A stretch of 64,000 bases of DNA from Pediococcus damnosus (GTDB taxonomy: Bacteria; Bacillota; Bacilli; Lactobacillales; Lactobacillaceae): positions 1 through 64,000 of the forward strand of contig NZ_JQBD01000001.1 of NCBI RefSeq assembly GCF_001437255.1. Reading direction: 5' to 3'. The first letter of the stretch is position 1; the number at the start of each line of letters is the position of its first letter. Under the pieces are notes generated by a model. The model did not search any database, had not been told where the DNA came from, and saw only the letters and a list, made by a program, of their open reading frames with translations. The translations under genes were made by a program, and so were the position numbers. Positions 12,230 to 21,846 of this stretch are shown piece after piece.

Positions 12230-13918
12230 TTGCTCCCCTACACTTACTTATATATTAGAAGGATTATTATTTTACACCACAGTAATATAGATAAAACTGT
12301 TTTTATTCCCACCGTTAGTCTCTTCGCCCTTGTTTCGCTTGGACTCATTCTTGGCGGTTCTCATCTTCGGATTGTCCTTAGCAACCTTATGAATGGCATC
12401 ACTGCTCACATGAGTTGGGCTTACCTCGGCATTTACATCATTAACTTCATTTTCTTCATGTTTTTGGCCTTCAGCCACTTTGGCAAAATCAAACTTGGCC
12501 ATGCAAACGACAAACCTGAATACAGTAGCTTCCAATGGGGCAGCATGGTTTTTGCCACTGCCATTGATGCCAGCATTCTCATGCTCAGTATGGTTGATCC
12601 ATTACGTTATGTTCAACATCCTATTTTTGGTGATAAACCTTATTCTGCTGCCGCTTACGGCGATGCACACATGCTTGGTCAGTTTAACTGGGGTCCCATG
12701 GCTTGGATGATGTTTGCTTCGGCCACAGTCGCCATTGCTTACGTGATGTACGTACGTAATGCCCGGGTTATGCGAATCAGTTCTGCCATTTCATTTTTAA
12801 AGGGTCCTGAACGCTATAAGAAAGTCATTCGTCAAATTATCGATTTCTTAGTTGTCTTTGGTATTATGGGCGGGATTGGCTCTTCAGTCGGTATGGAAAT
12901 TCCCGTACTTTCTAAAATCATCAATCAAATCACCGGAGTTCCCGACACCTTATTCTTAAAACTATTTATGTTTTTAATTTTATTTATTATCTTTGCCGTC
13001 ACCGTTTTTCACGGTATCAAAGGCGGGATTGATAGATTGAGTGCTGCCCATATTTGGACAGCAATTGGTTTTCTCCTCATTGTCTTGTTTATTGGCCCAA
13101 CGTTAACCATTTTTCGTGATGAAGGTAACAGTTTACGTTTAATGGTCACCAAGTTCATCACGATGAGTACTGGGACCACAACAACTGGTTCCCCAGATAT
13201 CGTAAAAAATGAAACAATCTTTTATTGGGGCTGGTGGTTATCTTACATGCCTGTAATGGGATTATTCATTGCGCGCATTTCTCGTGGTCGCACAATTCGT
13301 CAGGTTGTCGTTGGCATGTTAGGTTATGGTGCCCTCGGTTGCATGAGTTTTTATGCCATTCTTGGTGGTTACTCGCTTTACCTGCAACAAACAGGGGTTA
13401 TCAATTTAGTCCACATTTTAAACACGCAAGGACAAGCAGCTGCAATTGCGGCCGTTCTCAGTACGTTGCCGCTTAAAATGTTAATGTTAATTATTTATAG
13501 TATTTCTTGCTTTATCTTTTTGGCCACCACAATTTCATCGTCAGCATTTATTGTGTCGTCGTTTACAAGTCGTCACTTGGCGCCAGGAGAACAACCCAGT
13601 CAGTTTAATCGCTTGATTTGGGTAATTGTCTTCATCATCTTCTCCTTTGGAATTGTCTTTGTCGGTGGATTTAAGACCGTTCAGGCCATTAGCTCAATTG
13701 CGGGATTCCCGTTAATTGTGGTGTGTGGATTATTACTGATTTCTATCTGTCAGATGATTCATCAAGATCAAAAAGTCATCCAAGCCAAGAAAAAAACCGT
13801 TTTATTTATGCCACACGTTACGCCAGAAATTGTGCGTAAACAAAAGCGTGTCGAGATTGCTTTAGCGAGTTATCTACATGAACAACCTCGGAACCAAAGC
13901 GATCCAGAATTAAGCTAA
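12230..13918 (+). CDS. BCCT-family betaine/carnitine/choline transporter
   Basis: Twelve-segment secondary transporter for quaternary ammonium solutes, probably in osmoprotection. It has the family core: SFQWGSMVFATAIDASIL early, and the signature around FYWGWWLSYMPVMGLFIARISRGRTIR (quoted in parts: FYWGWWLSYM, FIARISRGRTIR). The usual W-T/A-W pattern is altered, so substrate is uncertain. The start is doubtful: TTG at 12230 has a modest AGGA, while a strong AGAAGGA at 12257-12263 is followed only by ATT codons. A terminator follows the gene. Confidence 0.88.
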   Translation: MLPYTYLYIRRIIILHHSNIDKTVFIPTVSLFALVSLGLILGGSHLRIVLSNLMNGITAHMSWAYLGIYIINFIFFMFLAFSHFGKIKLGHANDKPEYSSFQWGSMVFATAIDASILMLSMVDPLRYVQHPIFGDKPYSAAAYGDAHMLGQFNWGPMAWMMFASATVAIAYVMYVRNARVMRISSAISFLKGPERYKKVIRQIIDFLVVFGIMGGIGSSVGMEIPVLSKIINQITGVPDTLFLKLFMFLILFIIFAVTVFHGIKGGIDRLSAAHIWTAIGFLLIVLFIGPTLTIFRDEGNSLRLMVTKFITMSTGTTTTGSPDIVKNETIFYWGWWLSYMPVMGLFIARISRGRTIRQVVVGMLGYGALGCMSFYAILGGYSLYLQQTGVINLVHILNTQGQAAAIAAVLSTLPLKMLMLIIYSISCFIFLATTISSSAFIVSSFTSRHLAPGEQPSQFNRLIWVIVFIIFSFGIVFVGGFKTVQAISSIAGFPLIVVCGLLLISICQMIHQDQKVIQAKKKTVLFMPHVTPEIVRKQKRVEIALASYLHEQPRNQSDPELS

Positions 13919-13930
13919 ATTAAAATTACA

Positions 13931-13976
13931 AAAGCTCATCAAGTTGACCACATATGATCAATTTGATGAGCTTTTA
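13931..13976 (+). terminator. Terminator of the BCCT gene
   Basis: AAAGCTCATCAAGTTGA pairs with TCAATTTGATGAGCTTTT, leaving a loop of about 10 bases, and runs into T-rich sequence. Confidence 0.8.
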
Positions 13977-14039
13977 CTTTTCGCCAAGAGATTACCAAAA
14001 ATTGTTGTATAATCAAGGCATATTCACGGGGGAGATCTA

Positions 14040-15296
14040 ATGATGGAAAATCAATTAATTAACTTTACACAGCGACTAACCAAAAAACATTTCTATCAAG
14101 CTATTATCAATGCGCTTCGAATTTTATTACCATTTGAATTCATTGGAATTTCCCTACATATTATTTATGAAACGACATTCCACAGAAATGGAATTTTCGA
14201 GGCTATTTTTGATCTTCATTCACATATCCCCGCGTTTAAACAAATCGGCATGACGCTAAAGGTATCAGAAAGCCTCATTTTCCTTTCGATTGCACTTTTG
14301 ATAGCCTTTTTAGTGGCGGATCTGCTTGTTTCATCATCAACCAAGTATCAAAATAATCATTTAGCTGGTCTAATCAGCCTGATTCTTTACTTCACATTAA
14401 TCTCTGAAACTTCACCTAGTCTTAATCTGCTTCAAATTTCTGAATCCTCTGGAAATATTCTGCTTCCAATTGTTATGGGCCTAATCATCGGCTTTAGTTT
14501 TCTTAAACTTCAGTCAAACTTCCACTCAACATTTGATACCAATCTTTCTATCCTGCTATTTTTCATTTTCATTCTGATTGTTGGTGCCATTGGCCTGACC
14601 GTTCATCAAACTCAGTACTACGCCACCTTATTTTATCAGCAGGTGACCAGTCTATTAAATATCGGCCAACATCCCTCTTTCTTTAAAATTTTACTAGCTG
14701 TTAGTTTACGAAACATTGCCCACTTTTTTGGTATGATTAGCGATTTCACAAACACAGTTGCAAATCACTTTCCTGATGAGAGCGCCAATCTGGCCTATGC
14801 CAGTGCTCATCATAATCTCTGGAAGATTCCCTATCCGATTACGTTTCACACCCTTTATAATTCATACGGGATGCTTGGTGGTAGTGGAATGCTACTAGCT
14901 TTAAACGGTACCCTCCTGTTCAAAGTTAAGGACAAACAAATGCAATTTGCTGCCCGGCTTTCCATGGGACAAACCCTGTTTGATCAAGGTGGCACTTTAT
15001 TATTCGGCATCCCTGTTTTATTTAATCCGCTATTATTAATTCCATTTTTACTGTCACCTTTAGTCAGTATGATACTTGCCTTTCTTTTCATTAGCTGGAA
15101 ACTTGTGCCCCCAGCAACCTATATGATTCCTAACGCCACTCCTAGTCTCTTACGTGCCTTTCTGGGCACAAATGGCGACTGGCGAGCCCTCATACTTAGC
15201 CTAATCTGTGTGGCCGTCTCTGGGATCATTTACTATCCTTTTGTAAAAATGTTAAATCGGGCAACCCTTGAGCAAGGAGATGAGATGCATGACTAA
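14040..15296 (+). CDS. Orphan PTS lactose/cellobiose-type EIIC permease
   Basis: A 418-residue polytopic membrane protein related to the CelB/LacE EIIC domain. The C-terminal half keeps the family pattern (LFGIPVLFNPLLLIPFLLSP, then PPATYMIPNATPSLL). The usual N-E-P-I-I/L segment before LFGIP reads DQGGTL, so the conserved acidic sugar-site residue appears changed. There is no EIIA or EIIB nearby and no fused EIIB, so phosphotransfer function is uncertain. GGGGGAGA precedes the ATG. Its stop overlaps the start of the next gene by 8 bp, so the two proteins are probably made together. Confidence 0.75.
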   Translation: MMENQLINFTQRLTKKHFYQAIINALRILLPFEFIGISLHIIYETTFHRNGIFEAIFDLHSHIPAFKQIGMTLKVSESLIFLSIALLIAFLVADLLVSSSTKYQNNHLAGLISLILYFTLISETSPSLNLLQISESSGNILLPIVMGLIIGFSFLKLQSNFHSTFDTNLSILLFFIFILIVGAIGLTVHQTQYYATLFYQQVTSLLNIGQHPSFFKILLAVSLRNIAHFFGMISDFTNTVANHFPDESANLAYASAHHNLWKIPYPITFHTLYNSYGMLGGSGMLLALNGTLLFKVKDKQMQFAARLSMGQTLFDQGGTLLFGIPVLFNPLLLIPFLLSPLVSMILAFLFISWKLVPPATYMIPNATPSLLRAFLGTNGDWRALILSLICVAVSGIIYYPFVKMLNRATLEQGDEMHD

Positions 15297-16140
15297 ATGG
15301 TTACGAGGTCTAATTTTGGCAGGTTTAATTCTAATAATCGCTATTTTTGGACTAAAGTGGACGCGCCAGAATATGCGGAACGCGATGCCGGCCAACAATT
15401 CACGTATATCTCCCATCATTCTTGTTCCTGGGAGCAGTGCGACTCAGGAACGCTTCGATGCAATGGTTAATGAATTAAATCAAAACACACATACGACCAG
15501 CAGCTTATTAAAGGTGACCGTCCATCCTGATGATCATTTATCTTACAGCGGTCAATTTCGGCCTGGAATCGTCCACCCCTACATTGTAATTGCGTTCGCT
15601 AATAATAAAGATGGTTATTCAAATATCAAAAAACAAACTCAATGGTTCCAACATGCCATGCTCATCTTGACCGCACGCTATCATTTTAATAATTTCTCCG
15701 CAATTGGGCATTCCAACGGCGGCCTTGTCTTGACCCGCTACCTTGAAAAATATTTTAATCGTCAAAAACTACGAATGAATACTTTGATGACAATTGCGTC
15801 TCCTTTCAACTTCTCAGAAACAAATATCGATAAACGAACCCAAATGCTGAGTGACCTAGTCCGGGATAAATCAAAAATTCCTTCCAATTTAGTAATGTAT
15901 TCGGTTGCAGGAACTGAAAATTATAATAATGATGGCACGGTTCCATTTGCGAGTGTTGAAGCCGGCAAATATATTTACCAAGATCAGGCCAAAAGTTACA
16001 CGCAAATCACCGTCACGGGGGAAGACACGACCCATCATGACTTACCTCAAAATCGGGAAATTGTCAGTTTGATTCAACAATACATCCTTGGTAACCCTAA
16101 TAAGAACCCCCAACCCGAAGTTAATGTGGCACCACAATAA
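15289..16140 (+). CDS. Membrane-anchored DUF915 alpha/beta hydrolase
   Basis: A 283-residue protein with one N-terminal membrane helix (WLRGLILAGLILIIAIFGL) that would place the hydrolase domain outside the cell. The domain starts IILVPGSSATQERF and has the nucleophile elbow GHSNGG (Ser ~142), an aspartate region (NNDGTVPFASV) and a late His (THHDLPQN). This is the pattern of DUF915 cell-surface hydrolases of lactobacilli. The ATG at 15289 is chosen for AAGGAGA 8 bases upstream and lies inside the EIIC gene. Substrate unknown. Confidence 0.85.
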   Translation: MTKWLRGLILAGLILIIAIFGLKWTRQNMRNAMPANNSRISPIILVPGSSATQERFDAMVNELNQNTHTTSSLLKVTVHPDDHLSYSGQFRPGIVHPYIVIAFANNKDGYSNIKKQTQWFQHAMLILTARYHFNNFSAIGHSNGGLVLTRYLEKYFNRQKLRMNTLMTIASPFNFSETNIDKRTQMLSDLVRDKSKIPSNLVMYSVAGTENYNNDGTVPFASVEAGKYIYQDQAKSYTQITVTGEDTTHHDLPQNREIVSLIQQYILGNPNKNPQPEVNVAPQ

Positions 16141-16283
16141 CAATCCCATTTAATTATGTCCGCCTAATATCACACATAGATAATCTTATTCGCAAATACT
16201 ATACCCTTTCTAGTAATTCGAGTTATACTGTTACGTTGTAAGGGCAAGTAACCCTTTAAATTGAAGAAAAAGAGGCCAATATT

Positions 16284-19058
16284 TTGGATAAAGTAAATCA
16301 AAATAGTACAACGCGGTATGCTTCTATGCAGCTCAACGATGTCTATAAATATTTTGATACTAAAGAAACCGGGTTAACTTCAGAAAAGGCAGCCGGTTTA
16401 TTAAAGAAATTTGGACCTAATACAATCCAACGAAGTCAAAAGCAATCGCAACTCAAAGCATTCCTGAAAAACTTTACGAGTTTAATGGCGATCTTACTTT
16501 GGGTCAGTGGCTTCATTGCTATTTTTGCCAACATGACAGAACTTGGAATTGCTATTTGGGCGGTTAATATAATCAACGGTGTTTTCAGCTATTGGCAGGA
16601 ACATCAGGCCCAAAAAGCCACCAATTCATTACTAAAAATGCTGCCCACCTACGCCCAGGTTATACGGGATGGAAAACCACAGCAAATCAACTCTGAAGAT
16701 CTTGTTCCTGGCGATGTCTTCATGATCCAAGCTGGGAATAGTATCTCAGCAGACGCTCGAATTATCGATTCGAACTCACTTCAAGTTGATGAATCGGCCT
16801 TAACTGGTGAATCTGTTCTTGTAAACAAACAACCTGGTTATTCACATGGCGTTGGTCGTTTTGCAGAATCTAATTTAGTTTTTGCTGGAACGGTTGCCGG
16901 AAGCGGAACAGCGACTGCAGTAGCCGTTGCAACAGGGATGCATTCTGAATTTGGTAAAATTGCAAAACTTACTCAAAGTCAAAAACATCATTCTAGTCCC
17001 CTTGAAATTGAACTTAATCATTTAACCAGGCAGTTATCATTAATTGCCATTTCAATCGGGGTACTCTTCTTCATATTGGCAATCTTTTTTGTCCACTATC
17101 CAATTGCCAAATCATTCATTTTTGCTTTAGGAATGATTGTTGCGTTTATTCCAGAAGGCTTGCTACCAACCGTTACCTTGTCATTAGCACAAGGCGTGAC
17201 CCGAATGGCTAAAAAGCACGCCCTTGTAAAGGATTTGAATAGTGTTGAAACCCTGGGTGAAACAACCGTAATTTGTTCCGATAAAACAGGAACCCTAACG
17301 CAAAATCAAATGACCGTGGATCATCTTTGGTTAGCTAGCCATCAATATACGGTTAGTGGAGAAGGCTACGTCAATAACGGCCACATTCAATTAGATGATC
17401 AAGATGTTGATGTTTCTAAGGACCCTGGTTTACAAATATTATTACGGGTTTCCGCACTGAATAACGATACGAAAGTTAACCCACCAGAAAAATCTGGCGA
17501 TAATCCTAAAATTATTGGAACCCCAACCGAAGCTGCATTAATTATTTTGGCTGAGAAGGCTGGCATTAACGTTGAAGAAGAAACTAAAAAAGTTCCTCGG
17601 ATTGGAGCATTGCCATTTGATTCTGATCGAAAACGGATGTCCACTTTCCATAAAGTAGATGGTAAAAACACAATTTGTGTAAAAGGTTCATTAGATGGTA
17701 TTTTACCAATTAGTGATACGATCTTGGATAACGGAAAAGCCCGTCCCATCACAGATGCAGATCGTAAACAAATCAACGAGGCCGATAAAAAATATGCAGC
17801 CGACGGTTTACGATCATTAGCAATTGCCTATCGGACTCCTACTGATGATTCCGACATGCCTGCTGATCCAAAAGACTGGACCATTAAAAATGCTGAACAA
17901 CATCTTACTTTTGTGGGCTTAACAATTATGTCTGACCCACCACGTCCAGAAATTTTTGAAGCGGTTCGCAAATGCCGAGAAGCAAGTATTCGAATCATTA
18001 TGGTTACCGGTGATAGTGCTTTAACAGCTAAAAGTATCGCTACTAAAATCGGAATTACCGGCGATAAAGCCCGGGTAATTACTGGTGATGAATTGGCTGC
18101 CATGCATAAAGGTGAACTCAAAGAGGCTTTAAAAGGTGAAGTTATCTTTGCTCGAGTTGCTCCTGAACAAAAGTATCGGATTGTTTCCACCTTGCAGAGC
18201 CTTGGCGAAATTGTAGCCTCAACTGGTGATGGTGTGAATGATGCACCTGCTCTTAAAAAGGCTGATATTGGGGTCGCAATGGGAGTTACCGGAACTGATG
18301 TCGCTAAAGATGCTGCAAATATGATTTTAACCGATGATAATTTTGCATCCATCGTTTCAGCTATCGAAGAAGGACGAACTGTTTATAGTAACTTGCAGAA
18401 ATTCCTGTTATATATTCTTAACAGTAATATGCCAGAAGCTGCACCATCCATCATTTTCCTGTTTACACGAGGTTTAGTTCCTTTGCCTTTGACAGTTATG
18501 CAAATCTTAACGGTTGATTTAGGTACCGATATGTTGCCTGCCTTAGGTTTAGGTGCTGAAAAGAGTGAACCTGGTATCATGAAACAGCCACCACGCGCAC
18601 GGACAGCTCATTTACTGAATCGTGGCATCATTATAAAGGCCTTTTGTTGGTACGGCATGATAGCGTCAGTCATTTCCACGTGTGCTTACTTCTTTGTAAA
18701 CAAACTAAATGGTTGGCCAAATGTTGCCCTTGCTGCAAGTGGTCATGTCTATCAAGAAGCTACGACTATGACTTTAGCTGCAATTGTCTTCTGTCAAATT
18801 GCGGCTGCCATTAATTGCCGAACAAAACTTTCTTCAGTATTCAGTATCGGCCTCTTCAGTAACCATCGAATTTGGGGTGGCATTGTCTTTGAAGTGATTT
18901 TATTGGCTCTTCTCATTTATGTTCCGTTTTTACAAGGCTTGTTCAATACAGCTGCCATTGGCGGAAGAGAATGGTTATTATTAATTTGCATTCCAATTCC
19001 ACTCGTTTTAATAGAAGAATTACGAAAGTACTTTTTCCGCAAGCGAGCGGCAAACTAA
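16284..19058 (+). CDS. P-type (P2) cation-transporting ATPase
   Basis: A 924-residue ATP-driven cation pump of the PacL/Na-K-ATPase-like P2 group. It has the actuator TGES (~174), IPEGLLPTVTLSLAQG in M4, the phosphorylated Asp333 in DKTGTLTQNQMTVD, the nucleotide domain, and TGDGVNDAPALKKADIG (~647) with a C-terminal six-helix block. It begins with TTG after AGAGG; no better start exists. The ion (Ca2+, Na+ or K+) cannot be told from sequence alone. It stands alone, with its own terminator. Confidence 0.92.
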   Translation: MDKVNQNSTTRYASMQLNDVYKYFDTKETGLTSEKAAGLLKKFGPNTIQRSQKQSQLKAFLKNFTSLMAILLWVSGFIAIFANMTELGIAIWAVNIINGVFSYWQEHQAQKATNSLLKMLPTYAQVIRDGKPQQINSEDLVPGDVFMIQAGNSISADARIIDSNSLQVDESALTGESVLVNKQPGYSHGVGRFAESNLVFAGTVAGSGTATAVAVATGMHSEFGKIAKLTQSQKHHSSPLEIELNHLTRQLSLIAISIGVLFFILAIFFVHYPIAKSFIFALGMIVAFIPEGLLPTVTLSLAQGVTRMAKKHALVKDLNSVETLGETTVICSDKTGTLTQNQMTVDHLWLASHQYTVSGEGYVNNGHIQLDDQDVDVSKDPGLQILLRVSALNNDTKVNPPEKSGDNPKIIGTPTEAALIILAEKAGINVEEETKKVPRIGALPFDSDRKRMSTFHKVDGKNTICVKGSLDGILPISDTILDNGKARPITDADRKQINEADKKYAADGLRSLAIAYRTPTDDSDMPADPKDWTIKNAEQHLTFVGLTIMSDPPRPEIFEAVRKCREASIRIIMVTGDSALTAKSIATKIGITGDKARVITGDELAAMHKGELKEALKGEVIFARVAPEQKYRIVSTLQSLGEIVASTGDGVNDAPALKKADIGVAMGVTGTDVAKDAANMILTDDNFASIVSAIEEGRTVYSNLQKFLLYILNSNMPEAAPSIIFLFTRGLVPLPLTVMQILTVDLGTDMLPALGLGAEKSEPGIMKQPPRARTAHLLNRGIIIKAFCWYGMIASVISTCAYFFVNKLNGWPNVALAASGHVYQEATTMTLAAIVFCQIAAAINCRTKLSSVFSIGLFSNHRIWGGIVFEVILLALLIYVPFLQGLFNTAAIGGREWLLLICIPIPLVLIEELRKYFFRKRAAN

Positions 19059-19065
19059 AGATTTT

Positions 19066-19099
19066 AAAAAGACTGGGAAAGTATTTTCCTAGTCTTTTT
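19066..19099 (+). terminator. Terminator of the P-type ATPase gene
   Basis: AAAAAGACTGGGAAA pairs with TTTTCCTAGTCTTTTT across a three-base loop, with a T-rich tail. Confidence 0.8.
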
Positions 19100-19124
19100 A
19101 TTTTTATATTTCCGAACTTTATAT

Positions 19125-19376
19125 CTAAAGGCTGAAAGTACAAAGTTTCACCTAATTACCTGACACAAAAAGATTAGTAACAATCAAATTAGTTTAGATT
19201 CCGTCTTCCAGCAATTCGGGCTGTAACGTAGTGCGAGTTCTTGTGGCAAAGATAGCCGCAAGAACTCGCACCCCGTTCCAGGCCAAGTGAGCCGAAGAAC
19301 GGTAATTAACCTAATTTGGGTGAATTAAATCGTTTAATAACAGTAACTGAAGTCATTTTTTACTTTCAACCTTTAG
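19125..19376 (+). repeat. Repeat family B, copy 1 (short form)
   Basis: A 252-bp element bounded by inverted ends: CTAAAGGCTGAAAGTA on the left and TACTTTCAACCTTTAG on the right. The centre is one strong hairpin, GTGCGAGTTCTTGTGGC paired with GCCGCAAGAACTCGCAC. Flanking arms (TTCCAGCAATTCGGG..., CCGTTCCAGGCCAAG...) recur in copies at 45632-46144 and, inverted, 56826-57188. No open frame; MITE-like appearance. Confidence 0.7.
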
Positions 19377-19447
19377 ATTTTATACCTAGAACATGGAAAT
19401 AAGGCAATGGCTCGGAATCTAACCGCCCTATTTCCAACTCTCTTTTT

Positions 19448-19557
19448 AGGACAGCTTCACAAAGCAAACCACAAGATCTAAGTGCGCCTCTGGCGGGATT
19501 GCGATCCCACCGCCGTCACCCTTAGTTTTTGTAGTTTAACCGCTTTGTTCCACTCAC
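19448..19557 (-). repeat. Repeat family C, dispersed copy
   Basis: Read on the minus strand it starts GTGAGTGGAACAAAGCG, contains the apical GGGATCGCAATCCC hairpin, and ends GCTTTGTGAAGCTGTCCT, matching the tandem array at 52171-52520. The middle stem is less perfect here. The sequence at 19378-19447 also resembles the tail of that array (52511-52555). Confidence 0.65.
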
Positions 19558-19634
19558 TTGATCACTTTTAATTTCATTTTTTGTTATTCGTGGTATTGTT
19601 AAGCTAACTTAAAAATGAAATGGAGAGATGTTTG

Positions 19635-20474
19635 ATGACTGCTTTAACTGATACATTTACGCTTCGCAACGGGGTTAGAATTCCTAAAGTTGGTTTTGGT
19701 ACCTGGCAAGTTCCCGATGGCGACGTTGCCTATAATGCCGTCGCTAATGCTTTGAAAGCTGGCTATCGTCATATTGACACAGCTTGGCAATACCAAAATG
19801 AAAAGAGTGTGGGTAAGGCCATTCGTGATTCGGGCATCCCTCGTGATCAAATTTTTGTCACCACTAAATTACCTGCAAAAAGTAAAAGTTATGATGAAAG
19901 CCTAAAATTCTTTGAAGAAACCATGCAAAATCTTGGACTAGACTACGTAGATCTTTACTTGATTCACGCCCCATGGCCATGGGAAGAAATGGGTGCTGAT
20001 TATTCCAAAGAAAACGTAGAAGTTTGGCGTGCAATGGAAAAAATTTATAAATCCGGGCGCGCAAAAGCCATCGGAATCTCCAATTTTAACGTACAGGACC
20101 AAAAAAACATTCTCGAAAATTGTGAAATTGAACCCATGGTTAATCAACTTCAATATTACATTGGCTACACAGAGCCTCAGAATGTGCAGTTTGCAAAAGA
20201 AAGCGGCATGCTGGTTGAGGCCTTTTCACCACTTGCCACTGGCTATTTATTGAAAAATGACACCGTCGCTGATATTGCTAAACAAAACAATGTTACCATT
20301 GCCCAATTAGCTATTAAATACTGTATCCAACATGACATTCTCCCATTACCTAAGGCTGTCAATCCAGCTCACATTAATGAAAACAAGGAATTAGATTTTG
20401 TGATTCCAGATGAAGACATGGAAACATTGGATAGTTTAGTAGATACAGCTCCTGGTGAAGACCATAACGAATAA
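19635..20474 (+). CDS. Aldo/keto reductase
   Basis: A 279-residue NADPH-dependent carbonyl reductase of the AKR superfamily. The catalytic tetrad is visible: Asp48 and Tyr53 (HIDTAWQYQNE), Lys78 (VTTKLPA) and His111 (YLIHAPWP). The C-terminal cofactor region (LPKAVNPAHINEN) is also present. An upstream in-frame ATG at 19620 is rejected because GGAGAG lies 7 bases before the ATG at 19635. It resembles the 2,5-diketo-gluconate/glyoxal reductase subgroup; physiological substrate unknown. Confidence 0.93.
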   Translation: MTALTDTFTLRNGVRIPKVGFGTWQVPDGDVAYNAVANALKAGYRHIDTAWQYQNEKSVGKAIRDSGIPRDQIFVTTKLPAKSKSYDESLKFFEETMQNLGLDYVDLYLIHAPWPWEEMGADYSKENVEVWRAMEKIYKSGRAKAIGISNFNVQDQKNILENCEIEPMVNQLQYYIGYTEPQNVQFAKESGMLVEAFSPLATGYLLKNDTVADIAKQNNVTIAQLAIKYCIQHDILPLPKAVNPAHINENKELDFVIPDEDMETLDSLVDTAPGEDHNE

Positions 20475-20488
20475 TTATTAATACCACA

Positions 20489-20522
20489 AAGGCTCACTTA
20501 CATTTCAGTAAGCGGGCCTTTT
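20489..20522. terminator. Bidirectional terminator between aldo/keto reductase and MFS genes
   Basis: AAGGCTCACTTAC pairs with GTAAGCGGGCCTT around ATTTCA. It serves both convergent genes and touches the MFS stop codon. Confidence 0.7.
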
Positions 20523-21708
20523 AGATCCTCTTAAATAAAGTTTGGCGGTGATTAATTAGAATTCCTAATCCCGTCATAATTATTGACAGTAACATAACTA
20601 AAATAAGGATTGGTTCCCAACTATTTAACCGATTTTGCACAAACCCAAACAAGACCGGGCCAACCGCTCCGACAATATAGCCGAGTGATTGCGCCATTCC
20701 TGAAAGTGCGGTTGTTTCTTGGACAGTCGTTGCCTTTTTTTGAAAAAATACAATACAGACACTAAAGGCGGCTCCTGAAGCAGCTCCCATGATGATTGAA
20801 AAAAACGCATTTATCCAAAATCCATGCGTCACCACACTCAATCCAGCAGCACCACCGATAAACCCAATCCCCACAATGGCAACGATGATGCGCATGCCAT
20901 GCTTCTTTTCAGCTAGTAACGGCACTGTAAGTGAAAGTGGCAACACACTTAACTGAAATAATGTCGCTAAGCTTCCAGCCTGAACTGTCGAAAATCCGCG
21001 TGATATCCAAATTGTCGGTAACCAGGTTAACAAAGAATAGTAAAGCAACGACTGGATGCCAAAAAATAAAGTAATTATCCACGCAAGCGAGGCCCGCCAC
21101 ACTGAACGTGAGGTTTGTGGGCGCTGATTGTATTTAATTCGCACCGGTTTCATCACCAAGAGACATAAAACCCACACGATCAATCCGGCAACCCCGACCA
21201 AGGAAAAAGTACCCATTGTTGTCTGGAGGTTGGTTTTGGTGGCCAGGAGTCCAGAAAAACCAGTCCCGATTGAGGCCACTAATCCCATAGATACAGTATA
21301 TAAACTAGTTTTTATTGCAATTTGAGTTGGAAACCGTTCCTTGATAATTGCTGGTAACAAGACATTGCCGCCTGCAATCCCGGCACCAACCAAACAGGTC
21401 CCGATCATCAATGCCCAGATAGTAGGTATAATTCTTAAATAGCTTCCAATGGTTAGCAAAATTAATGCTGCTAACAAAGTCCGCTCACTCCCATATTTGT
21501 TTCCAGCTTTTGCAATGAGGGGTGAAATCAGCGCAAACATGACCAATGGAATGGTGGTCAGCAAACCTGCTAATGATGGAGCAAGGCCTACGCTCCGCTT
21601 CAGATCAGACAGTAACGGTGGTAACATGGTGATTGGGAGCCGGAGATTCGCTCCAACCAGAAAGATTCCAAACGTTAAAATTGCGGCCGAATCCTTTTTT
21701 CGTGACAT
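20521..21708 (-). CDS. MFS transporter of the CynX/NimT family
   Basis: A 395-residue, twelve-helix carrier. The N-terminal block (VGANLRLPITMLPPLLSDL, then GLAPSLAGLLTTIPL) and GAGIAGGNVLLPAIIKERFP are typical of COG2807 (CynX) proteins, which are annotated as cyanate or nitroimidazole carriers. No cyanase or related gene is nearby, so the substrate is unknown. It is a single-gene unit convergent with the aldo/keto reductase. Confidence 0.88.
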   Translation of the reverse strand: MSRKKDSAAILTFGIFLVGANLRLPITMLPPLLSDLKRSVGLAPSLAGLLTTIPLVMFALISPLIAKAGNKYGSERTLLAALILLTIGSYLRIIPTIWALMIGTCLVGAGIAGGNVLLPAIIKERFPTQIAIKTSLYTVSMGLVASIGTGFSGLLATKTNLQTTMGTFSLVGVAGLIVWVLCLLVMKPVRIKYNQRPQTSRSVWRASLAWIITLFFGIQSLLYYSLLTWLPTIWISRGFSTVQAGSLATLFQLSVLPLSLTVPLLAEKKHGMRIIVAIVGIGFIGGAAGLSVVTHGFWINAFFSIIMGAASGAAFSVCIVFFQKKATTVQETTALSGMAQSLGYIVGAVGPVLFGFVQNRLNSWEPILILVMLLSIIMTGLGILINHRQTLFKRI

Positions 21709-21846
21709 AAAACAACTTCCTAAATTTATAATATTTTAAACACTCGCTTTTTAGCTTATCACAGTTTGTTTTGAATCGTTAAAAGGCAATCAAAAAATTA
21801 GACTGACAATCCTCTGTTTCTAAAACACATATCAAGGAGTCAAAAA

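Noticed and set aside
12067-12258. 63-codon open frame before the BCCT gene
   Set aside because: No ribosome site, no family features, and it overlaps the likely promoter and start region of the BCCT gene.
17399-18352. Two long minus-strand open frames within the P-type ATPase gene
   Set aside because: They are shadows of the ATPase reading frame, with no ribosome site or family motif.
19125-19376. Insertion sequence remnant
   Set aside because: It has inverted ends but no trace of a transposase frame, so it is listed as a non-coding repeat instead of an IS.
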